Part shown: positions 34,517 through 45,100 of the stretch, piece by piece | How the letters are laid out: the number at the start of each line of letters is the position of its first letter | Numbering within the stretch: position 1 is the stretch's first letter | NCBI GenBank assembly: GCA_019188255.1 | Contig: JAETXT010000003.1 | Location: 4,402,001 to 4,466,000, forward strand | DNA: 64,000 nt | Direction of reading: 5' to 3' | Origin: Verticillium longisporum | Lineage: Eukaryota; Ascomycota; Sordariomycetes; Glomerellales; Plectosphaerellaceae | The notes under the pieces: generated by a model | What the model was told of the DNA's origin: nothing | The model's database searches: none | Seen by the model: the letters and a program-made list of their open reading frames with translations, nothing else | Translations under genes and position numbers: made by a program

Positions 34517-35422
34517 ATGTTGCCCTTCGTGGATAACCCAGGCCAGCATCAGGTCACCGCCATTCAACCCCAAGACTCTGGCCATTCGAATCCTCAACAG
34601 TCACGACAGCAGCAGGAACAACAACCTCATCGACAACAAGTACTGCTGCTGTCACCTCAACAGCCCCAAAGGCATATGCAGTGTCATCTCTCCCCACAGT
34701 CGAGCTGTACGAGACCGCAAAGAATGCCTGAAGCCCCAAAGGAGGGTACTCCGTCTGCCCGACAGGAGCTTCCTCCTGCATATAGCCCCCCTATGCCCAC
34801 ACGTCTTCAGGAAGGCATCGCAGCGACCCTAATGAGCAACCCAAACGCCAGTCTCCGCCAGCTAGGCCACCGCCTGCTGGCCGCCCCCCTGCCTTCCGCT
34901 ACCATGTTGACCTCCCCTGATCCTGATGATGATCCCTTTGAGGAGCTGTCCCCCATCAACCTGCGCATCTCGACGAGAGTCAACGTCTCGCGAGATAACA
35001 ACCTCGTCGCCCTGCCGAGCACCCCCAGTGATCAGGCTGCCATTGTCGCAGAAGCCATCGTCCGCGCCTTCAAGAGCAGCACCGTCATGGAGGGCGGCAT
35101 TCCGATGATCGACCAGGACGGCCGCCCTCGACCTGTCAAGATTGAAGTCGACGCCGGCATGACGGTCGAGGGCTCCCACAATATTGTCGGCACAGAGTCG
35201 ATCATTGCGGACGTTCTCAGAAACCGCCATGCAACCTACCTCAAGCAGCGTACTGGTAGCGTCAGCTCGACAGCCACAGCAGTAGACAGGTCAGGCGGGT
35301 GCTCGGAAGACTCTAGCAGGAGTGCAACGCCCTCGCGACGTCGAAGCGCGTCCGAGATGGATTGCGAGCCTCATCAGCCTGCCTCGAAGAGGGCACGTGG
35401 CCAGGGTCAGTCGGCGCTGTGA
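34517..35422 (+). CDS. Conserved fungal protein of unknown function, probably nuclear
   Basis: This is a single exon of 301 residues. The first 110 residues are Gln/Pro/Ser-rich (QQSRQQQEQQPHRQQ). The conserved core begins at SPINLRISTRVNVSRDNNLV and continues AAIVAEAIVRAFKSS, then IPMIDQDGRPRPVKIEVDAG and GSHNIVGTESIIADVLRNR. The tail is Ser-rich and basic (SRRRSASEMD, ASKRARGQG), which could serve nuclear import. From memory, similar cores occur in other Sordariomycetes as uncharacterised proteins. No enzyme motif is visible. A TATATA box about 180 bp upstream and a CA-rich leader support the start. Confidence 0.8.
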   Translation: MLPFVDNPGQHQVTAIQPQDSGHSNPQQSRQQQEQQPHRQQVLLLSPQQPQRHMQCHLSPQSSCTRPQRMPEAPKEGTPSARQELPPAYSPPMPTRLQEGIAATLMSNPNASLRQLGHRLLAAPLPSATMLTSPDPDDDPFEELSPINLRISTRVNVSRDNNLVALPSTPSDQAAIVAEAIVRAFKSSTVMEGGIPMIDQDGRPRPVKIEVDAGMTVEGSHNIVGTESIIADVLRNRHATYLKQRTGSVSSTATAVDRSGGCSEDSSRSATPSRRRSASEMDCEPHQPASKRARGQGQSAL

Positions 35423-36958
35423 AGTCAAGTCACGGAAAGAATTGAGACAGGAGCATGTGACGGTTAGTATGTCTACACGAAAGGCATCGTATCAGCTTGT
35501 GCTTGATATATGAGGAAAGGCATTCTTTGTACTTAGGAGCAGCTAAAATAAGAGCCAGTTGCTGCTGCTGTTTCGTCATCTTGTGACAGAAATGAGTTGA
35601 CGGACGTGTCGAAAGGGGAACCAATGGATAACGGACATTGGCCCGAGGTTTAATTTCAGGAAGTGGTAGCAAAAGAGTACAAGATGATGATATTATGCCT
35701 GGTATCATTGGGCAATCTATAGTGCCGTTATTCACTCTTCTCCATCTGTTCGCAAAATAAGGGCGTTTGGTCACGTTCATCTATGATGAGGAATTCTGTG
35801 GCAAGGGGAATTAAGTCGCACAATTGACAACGGTACATATACGGCCAATTCTAACCCGTTTCCCATCGACCGGCTCCTGACTCAGTTAGGAATTTGTTCT
35901 GAACGCGCCGTTGGTCTAGTGGTATGATTCTCGCTTAGGGTCACACCCTGAAAGCATAGCTTGCGAGAGGTCCCGGGTTCAATCCCCGGGATGGCGCCCA
36001 ATCTTTTGGCTCTTCTGAAGAGGGATCTCGTTCTTTTTTGCTCTGACGCCTGTTATGGCTGGCGTCTGTCTATCTGTCTATTCATCTGTCTTCCGACTTT
36101 CTTGGTACAGGAGGAGGCTTTGCTCCACGCACATCACAGCCAAGTCATCCCCGCCCGCACCGTCGTAAAAGGCTGACGTACCACGAGTGGGTGTACTTGA
36201 TTGAACTGGCAGAGTACGCAAGTGCGTGCTTGCTCTTCGCTACCAAGAGTTGTTGGATGCAACCCATGCCACTTGTTGGCAGAGCTGGACCGCACCAGTC
36301 CTTGCGGGCCTCGCGATGAGGGGGCTCGGAGGGGCGGTCTTCAGCTCGTCCAGGGTCCCCGTTCCGATTCCCTCATGTACACTGCCACGATCGACTCAAT
36401 TGGGGCAGCCTCTATCTACTCTGGCAGCTGAACCAAGGAGCAGATCACATCCCATTCGATTGCTACAGTCGCCATCCCAAATCAATGGCTAGGAGGCAAA
36501 AGGCACACCACCCCGCGCTAGGGCCAGGCCGGCGCCAACCCCCCAAGGCATCGTCTCTCATCCATCGCCATTGGAGAGCTCCACAAGCTCATGGACTGAC
36601 GTACCTTAGCTTCATCAGCTTGCCGTCCCCAGACCCTCCACTGTCATCGATTGACTGCTCCCGGCCTGCCCGACGTCGCCCCAAGCCCGAGCTTGCTAGG
36701 ATCCAGCTGCGAAACCAAAAGAATGCGGAGAGAGGATCTTCGCAGAGAGGATTTTGTGAACCACCCAATTGCTGATCTTATATAACCTGCGCCGAAATCC
36801 CCTCACAAAGTTGGGGGAGCTTCATAAGGTACTTCAGCTGTGGACTTGCCCCTCCTTTTTTTGACCTGTACAACCCCCCTCCACCAGCACCTTACCGCCG
36901 CCACCACTACCACCATCACCACCTATCTTGTCATTGACGGATCAGCACTGCACTTAAG
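35423..36958. other. Intergenic region holding tRNA-Pro and the PLC-like promoter
   Basis: Apart from the tRNA at 35905-35998, this 1.5-kb stretch has no gene I can support. A TATATAA element lies near 36,779-36,785, about 175 bp upstream of the PLC-like start codon. It is followed by a CCACCA-rich leader. Confidence 0.5.
35905..35998 (+). tRNA. tRNA-Pro (AGG) with a 21-nt intron
   Basis: The acceptor stem pairs GCGCCGT with ATGGCGC (seven pairs, one G-U). The D-arm is TGGTCTAGTGGTATGA, the anticodon stem CTCGC/GCGAG and the loop TTAGGGT, with AGG at the anticodon. The T-arm pairs CCGGG around GTTCAATC. A 21-nt intron (35941-35961) sits one base 3' of the anticodon, the standard eukaryotic site. 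Removing it gives a canonical cloverleaf. A short T run follows soon after (36,001 onward), as expected for Pol III termination. Confidence 0.93.
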
Positions 36959-38377
36959 ATGCCTAACATCACCATTCGCAACCTGACGGTGCAGGCTTTG
37001 ACTCTCAAACGTGTCGAGCGCTTTGGGGCCAAGCAGGTCACAACGGGCAGCACCCTTGGCAACGCCATTGGCAATATTACGTCTCTCCTCAACGCCACAA
37101 GCTTCAATTCAACTGAAATTCACCCTGAAGGTGAGGCGCGCGAGAAGAAGGATGTCGACATCAAGATCAATGCCTTTTCTGCCCAGGGCACCGACTTCCC
37201 AGCTCCGCAGGAGGACAAGGAGGTTGTGCGTCTGCTGTTCGAGTGCGACGGCAAGTGGTACGAGGTCGACACACCCTCCAAGTCGGACAGGTCCGTCGTC
37301 ATGACGCGCCTGACCAAGGACGACAAGCGCGAATTCACAGCCGTCTATATCGAGCGCCATCAGTTCCTGGCTATCATGTCGTCCTCGAACCTCCACGCCT
37401 GGATGAAGGAGCTCAAGGACAGCTACCCTCTGCCCTTCCTCTCCATCCCCGGCACCCACAATGCGCCCACCTGCTACACAGCCCTCCCGTCCGTCCGCTG
37501 CCAGGCCGTTGGCATCACCGAGCAGCTCGAGAACGGCGTGCGTTTCTTCGACATTCGCGTCTCGGCCACCCCCGACAACGACAACCTCGCCCTCGTCCAC
37601 TCGGTCTTCCCCATCTCTCTGACCGGCACCAAGTGGTTCGCCGACCTACTCACCGAGGTCTACGCCTTCCTCGAGCGCAACCCCTCCGAGACGCTCATAA
37701 TGTCCATCAAGCGCGAGGGCACCGGCAAGGGCTCGGACCATGACATGTCCCGCTACCTGCGCGACCGCTACATCAAGAAGAACTCCAACCGATGGTACAC
37801 GAAGCCGCAGATCCCCGCCCTCGGCGACGCCCGCGGCAAGATTGTCCTCATGCGCCGCTTCCACTGCGACGACAGCGTCAACAAGTCGGAGAACGACGGC
37901 AAGGGCATCGGCATCGACGCCGCCCACTGGCCTGACAACTGTGAGGACGGCAAGACGGGCGCCGGCGGCTTCGTGCGCGTGCAGGACTTTTACGAGGTCG
38001 ACCAGAGCACCAACATTGAGAAGAAGATCAACTACAGCCACGCCCAGCTCGAGCGCGCCGCCGAGGCCCTGTTCCGCGCCCCCGGCGCCGAAGGCTACGA
38101 CAAGGACGCCGTGCTGCCGCTGTTTGTCAATTTCTTGAGCGCCAGCAACTTCTTCAATGCCACCTGCTGGCCCGAGCGCATCGCCGCCAAGGTCAACCCG
38201 GCCGTCGTCGAGTACCTCTGCATGCGCCACGGCGACGAGGGCAAGGGCGTCAAAAAGCTCAAGGTCGGCGATGCGGCTACGGGCATTGTTGTCACGGACT
38301 GGGTGGGCGCGCATGATGACTGGGATCTCATCCGCTGCATTGTGGCCTGGAACGCGAGGTTGCAGCTGAAGAAGTAG
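36959..38377 (+). CDS. PI-PLC X-domain-like protein (intracellular)
   Basis: This is a single exon of 472 residues. Residues from about 140 onward form a PLC-like TIM-barrel X domain. The first catalytic-type histidine lies in LSIPGTHNAPT (His167), FFDIRV carries Asp198 and Arg200, and the second histidine is in LVHSVFP (His214), followed by NPSETLIMSIKREG. The barrel end reads GIVVTDWVGAHDDWDLIRCI. The N-terminal 140 residues form a separate region (ITIRNLTVQALTLKRVERFG) seen in fungal relatives. No signal peptide is evident, so it is probably cytosolic, unlike bacterial secreted PI-PLCs. The family cleaves phosphatidylinositol or glycosyl-PI, but the substrate here is not known. Confidence 0.86.
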   Translation: MPNITIRNLTVQALTLKRVERFGAKQVTTGSTLGNAIGNITSLLNATSFNSTEIHPEGEAREKKDVDIKINAFSAQGTDFPAPQEDKEVVRLLFECDGKWYEVDTPSKSDRSVVMTRLTKDDKREFTAVYIERHQFLAIMSSSNLHAWMKELKDSYPLPFLSIPGTHNAPTCYTALPSVRCQAVGITEQLENGVRFFDIRVSATPDNDNLALVHSVFPISLTGTKWFADLLTEVYAFLERNPSETLIMSIKREGTGKGSDHDMSRYLRDRYIKKNSNRWYTKPQIPALGDARGKIVLMRRFHCDDSVNKSENDGKGIGIDAAHWPDNCEDGKTGAGGFVRVQDFYEVDQSTNIEKKINYSHAQLERAAEALFRAPGAEGYDKDAVLPLFVNFLSASNFFNATCWPERIAAKVNPAVVEYLCMRHGDEGKGVKKLKVGDAATGIVVTDWVGAHDDWDLIRCIVAWNARLQLKK

Positions 38378-39924
38378 AGTGTCCACCGTCTTACTGTGCA
38401 TCACGGCGAGGTTACATGTTTCACGAGAAATATTGGAAATGGGAACAGCGCGATTCTTGGAAATGTGGATTGATTTTTGGCATTATAAAAGCGCTGGCCA
38501 TCGTGATATGTTGGCTTGTCTATGAGGATGAGGACTTTGTCAGTTGTGGTCTCGATGAAGAGTATGATGACATGACGTGTTGTGCCCAGTATGATTCAGT
38601 TCTCCAAGGTGAACAGGAATTTTATCAATCATGGTGAACTCAGAAAGATAATAAAAGGATGTCATCCTCAAGTGGGCGAGGTTGGTTGGTAAAGGAAGCA
38701 GAGCGGGGGAAACCTACAAAAAAACCCACAGCTGCTAGTTCCAGCAATGCATCGACAAGAATACCTGAGTCGTTGCGGTCAGCAAGGGCTCTCGATCGCA
38801 AACATTCAGTACGCAAAAGGTCCAAAAAAGCTAGGTCGATTGTCAGCACGCGGTCACGCTGGAGAGGGACAACATCAAATACCTCAAAGATCAGCAAGTG
38901 TTAACTTTGTTCATCTCGACGACGCCGAAGCAAAGTCGATCAAACAGTGTGAATACAATAAAAAAGACGTTTCATCATTGTAGAGAGCGTTGTCTAACGA
39001 CAGAACGAAGAGATCCAAAGTATGTAATTTACCTGGTTATCCATGTCAGCCCTCCGTCTCAGTACGACATGTAGACCAGTATCAATGCGCGAAGCAGCAT
39101 CACAATCAGCTGACGAGTTTTCAACAAGAAACCCCGCCAGACCGCCCACCACAAGGTTTGTAAGTCCTCGCTGCTGCTAATGGACGGCCGACGAGGCTTC
39201 ATTTTGTCCGCCTGTCGTTCAAAGATTCCTCATATTGTGTAGCAATCGACGGGAGCGCGCATGAGAGAGAGCAGTGGTTGATTGTGTTTACCTAAGAATA
39301 GTGAGTTAGCTTGAGGTCAAGACAGAAAAAATGCTGCAGCGAAGAAAAGCTTCGGCTCATAGGTCAGACAAGGCTGAAACTATTGCACCGGAATCAACAT
39401 AGTTTGTTCTGCATGAGGAATCCCTGTGGTGTCTGTCGTGTTCATCATACAGAGCGTGGGGGTAGGAAGGAAGGAAAGAAAAACGCATATCGGAGACAAA
39501 CCTTTTGAGAGAGATCCAGTCACACCGAGCTGAATCTAAGTAGAATTGACAGATCTAGTAAAGATCTTTACCCATTGCATGCGCGCTGGCAGCGCAATGG
39601 GCAAACGTCACAGGTCGCTGAACCTTGACGATTTTGCTGGTGATGGGCAAAGAAAGAAGTTTGAAGCTTGGGAATTTTTTCGGCCTCGCGTTTTCAAGGT
39701 CTTTCTGATCAGCGCTAGTCTTCCTTGGGACTAGCGAGAGACCCCGCAATGGCAGCGAGATGTGGCGGTGCACCCAGATCAACGGGTGGCGAATGATTGT
39801 CTTATCGCCAGTCATATAACATCGCGAGGTCATCCGCCACTTCCTCATCCGCTCCTCCTCCTTCCCCAGGCTGCTGTCACAAGCTGTCGAGCATCACGAC
39901 TCGATTCCGACTTGAGACTTCATC
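38378..39924. other. Intergenic region
   Basis: This 1.55-kb stretch lies between two plus-strand genes. The frame at 38,416-38,637 (73 codons) lies in the probable 3' UTR of the PLC-like gene and has no motif. I see no RNA gene or repeat here. Confidence 0.5.
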
Positions 39925-41202
39925 ATGGCTGCCTCGGGGGGTGTATGGGCTCCAGTAGCCATGCGCTTGCTCCGTTCGGCCGCCGCAAACGCCTCCAAGG
40001 CGATTCGGCACACGTTTCCCAATGCACCAAAGCTCCAACCCGCTCCCATCCGATCCGCCGTCTCTACGGGAAGACATCCCATCCACCCAGCTGCTCTGCT
40101 CCGCCAGCGACGTTCGGCACGGTGGTCATCGACCAAAGCCTACCAGCATGTTCAAAATGCCGCCCGCCGATGGATGTCTTCTGGTAACACCGCATCCGCC
40201 GGTCCCCGCTTCGACCGGACTAAATTCCCCACATCGAATACATCCCGCCGCGTGGCCCAGGGTACCGGCCGCGCCCCTTTCGCCAGCACACTTCGCCCGA
40301 ACCTGACCGGCGGCACACTCTGCCGTACGCAAGGCGGCTACAGCACCGGCGGCGGCGCACGCTACTTCTCGCACACGCCGGCCGCCCCGGCGCAAGTGGT
40401 CCAGAACGTCGGCGTCGCCATGCGCGCCTTCCTCCTCTCGGGACAGAAGGCACGGTTCGACGGCCTCAACGAGCGCGGCGACAAGCGCTACAGGGCCGTC
40501 TCGACGCTCGAGCACGAGGCCGGTTGCAGGATGGCCAAGGTCTCCCGCTTTGAGCCTGGCTCCTTTGTGGACTTCCAGCTGAGCCCCACCGTCACGGCTC
40601 TGAGCCCGCTCGCTGCTGCTTTCCCCTTCCCCGCCGGTGCCAAGGAGGACGGTGTCACGCTGAACCGCGACGGTTTCCTTGATGTCCTGTCCGAGGACTT
40701 TGGCCGCGCCCTCAAGGATCTGACAGCCGTTTTCGCCGATCTGAAACGGCTGGCTGTGTTAGGGGATCTGCCTGTGACGTTGGAGAAGTCGAACATTATC
40801 AGGGTCCGGTTCCCTGGCGTGGATGCCGCGACGGCGGAGCGACTTTGTGATGATGTTGGTTTACAGCGTGGCGCTGTCTATCAAGACCCAGAGTTTGACA
40901 CAAACGGCGGCGTCCAGGTTGCGCTCAAGTTCCCCTTCGCGCCCGACAGCCAGGCATCAGAAAAGACCATAACGTCTCCAGGCGGCACTTTGCGCTCTCT
41001 ATCGGGTCTATCAGAGGCATTTGATGATGCCTTTGTGGATGCCGAGATGGCGGAGAACCCATGGCTTTCAGATCCCGAGGGATATGAGAGCATGTCGCCG
41101 CCTCCTTTGAGTTCGGGAACACACTGTTCCCAAGAGTTTGACGGTCTTGAAGGCATCTATCGTTTTATGGAAGAATGTGACAGGGCCAAGGGCCGGTACT
41201 AG
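39925..41202 (+). CDS. Conserved fungal protein of unknown function, possible mitochondrial targeting
   Basis: This is a single exon of 425 residues. The N-terminus is Arg/Ala/Ser-rich and lacks acidic residues for about 95 positions (MRLLRSAAANASKAIRHTFP, RRWMSSGN), like a mitochondrial presequence. Conserved-looking segments are GPRFDRTKFPTSNTSRR, GGARYFSHTPAAPAQVVQNV, AMRAFLLSGQKARFDG and SFVDFQLSPTVTALSPL. It ends FDGLEGIYRFMEECDRAKGR. From memory, relatives have been labelled casein kinase II beta 2 subunit, but the Cys4 zinc finger of CK2 beta is absent here, so I do not adopt that name. Function is unknown. Confidence 0.83.
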   Translation: MAASGGVWAPVAMRLLRSAAANASKAIRHTFPNAPKLQPAPIRSAVSTGRHPIHPAALLRQRRSARWSSTKAYQHVQNAARRWMSSGNTASAGPRFDRTKFPTSNTSRRVAQGTGRAPFASTLRPNLTGGTLCRTQGGYSTGGGARYFSHTPAAPAQVVQNVGVAMRAFLLSGQKARFDGLNERGDKRYRAVSTLEHEAGCRMAKVSRFEPGSFVDFQLSPTVTALSPLAAAFPFPAGAKEDGVTLNRDGFLDVLSEDFGRALKDLTAVFADLKRLAVLGDLPVTLEKSNIIRVRFPGVDAATAERLCDDVGLQRGAVYQDPEFDTNGGVQVALKFPFAPDSQASEKTITSPGGTLRSLSGLSEAFDDAFVDAEMAENPWLSDPEGYESMSPPPLSSGTHCSQEFDGLEGIYRFMEECDRAKGRY

Positions 41203-42176
41203 GATGTGAATTGTTGTATGCTATGCGATTGATTTGGATGGATCCGGATGGATCTCGAATCTGGGACAGGCGAGATGGGATATGGGATATGGACTCCACG
41301 CTCTTTGTATTGATACCAATGGGCTCATTGATGAGCTACTAGCCAGAGAAATGGCAGTTTTCTATGTTCCAAGAGTGATGCTATGCTGGACACAGTGATC
41401 ACGACAACCGATTAACTCTGAACAGGGCCGACGGTTGAATCCGAGCTGATGAGCAGACGAAGGATGAGTGGAGACGGATTCTGCCTGGTAGCTGGCTCTA
41501 GCTCAGGGGTCCAGGGCGTGATTCTGCCTGGGCTGGACAAACAAAGCACCACACCTTGAACGGCGATCATCCCAACCCACGATCATCGGCCACCATGGAG
41601 CGCCGACGACCTGTCGAGACGCGTCGAGACGCGCATGGAGACCAATCGTAGGCTGCAACGCCCAAAAATATCGGGCCAAGATGCTCAATTGATGCAGCTC
41701 GAACGACACGACAAGGCAGCAGTCGCCTGATTTTGTGACTTCGCGTCTCTGGACCCTGCAGCGTTTAGGCAGCACACCCCTGTACCGCGACTCGTAGCCC
41801 CGCGTCGTCGACGCCTCCGCTAATCTACGCCAAATGCAGCGTCAGTTGTTGAGCCACCGTTGACAGCTTCATGCACGACCTGGGGTGACTTTCGGCAGGT
41901 GACTGCTTGGCAAGAGCAAACGGTGAGCTCCTGCCATCGGCCGATTATAGATATAAAGCAACTGTCTCATCTCCTTCAATGATGCCTCTCGGAGTAAATC
42001 CATCGCATCTCTCGTCATCATCCCCATCCAGTCCAGTTTCTTCCTTTGAGCCTTCCCCTTATTACACGTCAAGACCGCCCTGATTGATACCCCTCCATTG
42101 ACTTCAGACCCCGCCACCTCCTTGCCTTGAGATTGCCAGCCTCTCCCACAACTTGAACGACTGCACCACCACCAGC
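41203..42176. other. Intergenic region and promoter of the ankyrin-protein gene
   Basis: This 974-bp stretch holds the 3' UTR of the preceding gene and the leader of the next. A TATAGATATAAA element lies at about 41,945-41,957. No gene is supportable. Confidence 0.5.
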
Positions 42177-45100
42177 ATGGCAACTCAGGACCTCCAGGAG
42201 CTTCCGGCTCCTCATTCGGAGCTGGTCAACTACATTGCTGGCCACCCCGAGAAATCCATGATCGAGATCTTGGACCCCTATCGCCGCTACGAGGCTCAGC
42301 TGCGGTCGGTCTTCGCCCAAGATCGCAACAGCGCCCTTCTCAGTGACCCCTATGTGAACCTCCTTCCCCTGTTTAACGAGAACACCAAGAACATCAAGAC
42401 GCGTGCTCGCAACCTCTCTGCCGAGTCAGAGGGGGAGAAGAGCCGCTATATCATGTCACTCCCTGATGACAAGCGCCGCGAAGACGGATCTCCCGCCGTG
42501 GTGCAGTCGATCGCAGAGTTCCGCAAGAACTTCAGCGTCTTCTCGGAGTCGTCTCTCGTCGACATGGACTGGAGCAACGTCGTGGCCGCAGGCTCGTCTG
42601 TCGTCAATACCCTGCTCCCCGTACCGCCCGAGTTCAACACCAACAAGCGCAAGCTGCGCGAGTATTATCACGAAAAGTTTTGTCCCGCTTCCGACGTTGA
42701 TCTGTTCCTGTACGGCCTGACCCACGATGAGGCCATTGAAAAGATCAAGCAGATCGAGCAAGCTATCCGTGACGCCATCGTGACCGAAGTCACCGTTGTT
42801 CGGACCAAGTACGCCATTACGATTGCCTCTCAGTACCCGACGCGTCATGTTCAGGTTGGCCCATTCCCCTTGTCGACATCTCAGTGTAGCTTTCCTGACC
42901 CCGCGTAGATTGTTCTTCGCGTGTACAAGTCTATCGGCGAGATTCTCACTGGCTTTGACATTGATGCTGCCGGTGGCGCCTACAATGGCAAGCAGGTCTA
43001 TGTGACGCCTCGCGCTTTGGGCAGCTTCATCACCCAGATCAACCACGTCGACCTCACCCGACGAAGCCCGTCATATGAGAACCGTCTGTCCAAGTACAGC
43101 CATCGCAATTTCGAAATTTACTGGCCTGAGTTGGATCGAAGCCGTGTGGATCCCACCATCTTTGAACGGAGTTTTCAGAGGACCCTAGGCCTTGCTCGTC
43201 TCCTTGTTCTTGAACGTCTGCCAACCTCTTCCGTTCGCGACTCTTACCTTGACAAGCGTCGTGAAGAGCGTGGCCGACCCGCAATCAATCGCAACTTCCA
43301 GCACCGAGTCTGGGGCAATATCAAGGACGCACATGAAGACGAAATTGCCGATTGGGTTGACGAAACCGAGGTCTCTAACTATCACACCTTCAGCGTTCCA
43401 TATGGTGAGAGGTTCAACGCAAAGAAGATCGAGAAGCTCTGCTATACCAAAGATCTTCTCTTGAACGCCGAGTGGAACCAACACAAGGACCGTCAAGTCT
43501 ACCTTCATCGTCATCCCGCCTTCTTCGGACGTGTTCAGGATGTCATCGAAGACTGCTGTGGGACTTGCCCGAATGCGGTGACCCCTGAGGAGATCGAGAT
43601 TGCCGAGAAAGAGGCAGAAGTTTACATTTCCGGCCCCGTGAGTTTCCTCATTGACGACCCTGGCCGGCAACAGATTGGCTCCTTCAACCCTCTGACTCAG
43701 GATGACTGGACTGATATGGCGTATGTCGGCAACACGGCTCGTCTTTGCCAAAGCATCGTCGATGGCAACGTCGATGAAGTTCTGGACTGGCTATCTCAGG
43801 AGGGCACTGATCCAAACCAGCGTGATTATACTGGACGATCGCCGCTGCATCTTGCTGTCATGAACTCTACGCCCGATGTTGCCCGCGCTCTTGTTGATCA
43901 CGGCGCACGTTTAACCGCTCGTCTGGCTGACGGAAATACAGCCCTGCATTTGGCGGCTGAGCGTGGGAATGTCGAGATGGTGAGAATCCTCATGGACAGG
44001 AGCATCACTAACGAAGCCGAGGAGGAGGAGAAGCAAGATCTTCGACGCAAGGCTCTCAAGGAAGCCGCCTCTGGGAAATCATCAGAGGCTTCAAAGGTTG
44101 CTGATCACGAAACGGACCCAGAGTCGGATGCCGATTCTGATTCCGATGGAGAATTGATCGACGGCGAGGGAACCGAGATTGATGCTCGCACGATGGCTAC
44201 TGGGTCGTTCGTCGATGTCCAGAAGGCAAAAGAAGAGGAGACGGATGATGCCGCCCTGAACGGTGCGCCCGACGAGCCTGACTTCTACAAGAGTGACGTT
44301 CTCGCTTGGGATATCCCTTGCTCCCCTCTTCACCTGGCCATCGCTCAAGGCCATGAGGATGTTGTGACAACGCTATGCAACGTAAGTGCTACATTTTTCC
44401 TTTCACAAAGTCAATCTAACATGCCACCTAGTATGGGAGCGATGCTCTTCTTCCAGTCAAATTCCTGGATGAGGAAAAGCAGCCAGAGGCAGCTCTCTTG
44501 ACACTGGTTCTTGCACTTCGATTGCCGGAGGACAAGGCCAAATCCATGGCGAAGCTCCTTCTCAAGCTCGGCGCCACTTCATCCCAAGCAGATCTCGAAA
44601 GCTGTACCGTATTCCATCGATACGTGGCTGAAGGCAGCCATGCTCTGATAGACACGCTCTGGGACAACGACCAGTCTGGAACCAAGTCCGCAATCAACCA
44701 CCTGGTCCCTGCCCACGGATACTACAGGAGCAAAGTTGTCGGCCCGCTTCATTCTGCAATCCAGAACGAAGACACCGACCTCGTCCTGAAGCTTCTCAAC
44801 GCTGGAGCGAAACACTCGATTGATTTTGCGACCTGGCTCAAGGCGGCTAAGATGTCGAAGGGAGCCGATCAGCTCGGAGACTACCAGCAGAACCAGAACA
44901 AATTTGCCAGAACTGTGGAGCAGCCTCTCATCGTGGCTGTCAAATATTACGTCGACCTGGAGGTAGCCATGAAGCTGGTGGAAATGGGCGCAGATCCCAA
45001 CACACCCACCAGCCAAGGGCAGACGGTCATGCACGATGAATGGCAGCCCAAGTACAACCGCGGAGAGTCTGTCCTGGATGTTGTGCACGATCAGCTCAAG

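Noticed and set aside
38416..38637. 73-codon frame just after the PLC-like gene
   Set aside because: It lies immediately downstream of a stop codon in likely 3' UTR and shows no similarity I recognise.
39925..41202. Label of casein kinase II beta subunit for the 425-residue protein
   Set aside because: The Cys4 zinc finger and the acidic-groove signature of CK2 beta are absent. The label appears to be a propagated annotation recalled from memory.
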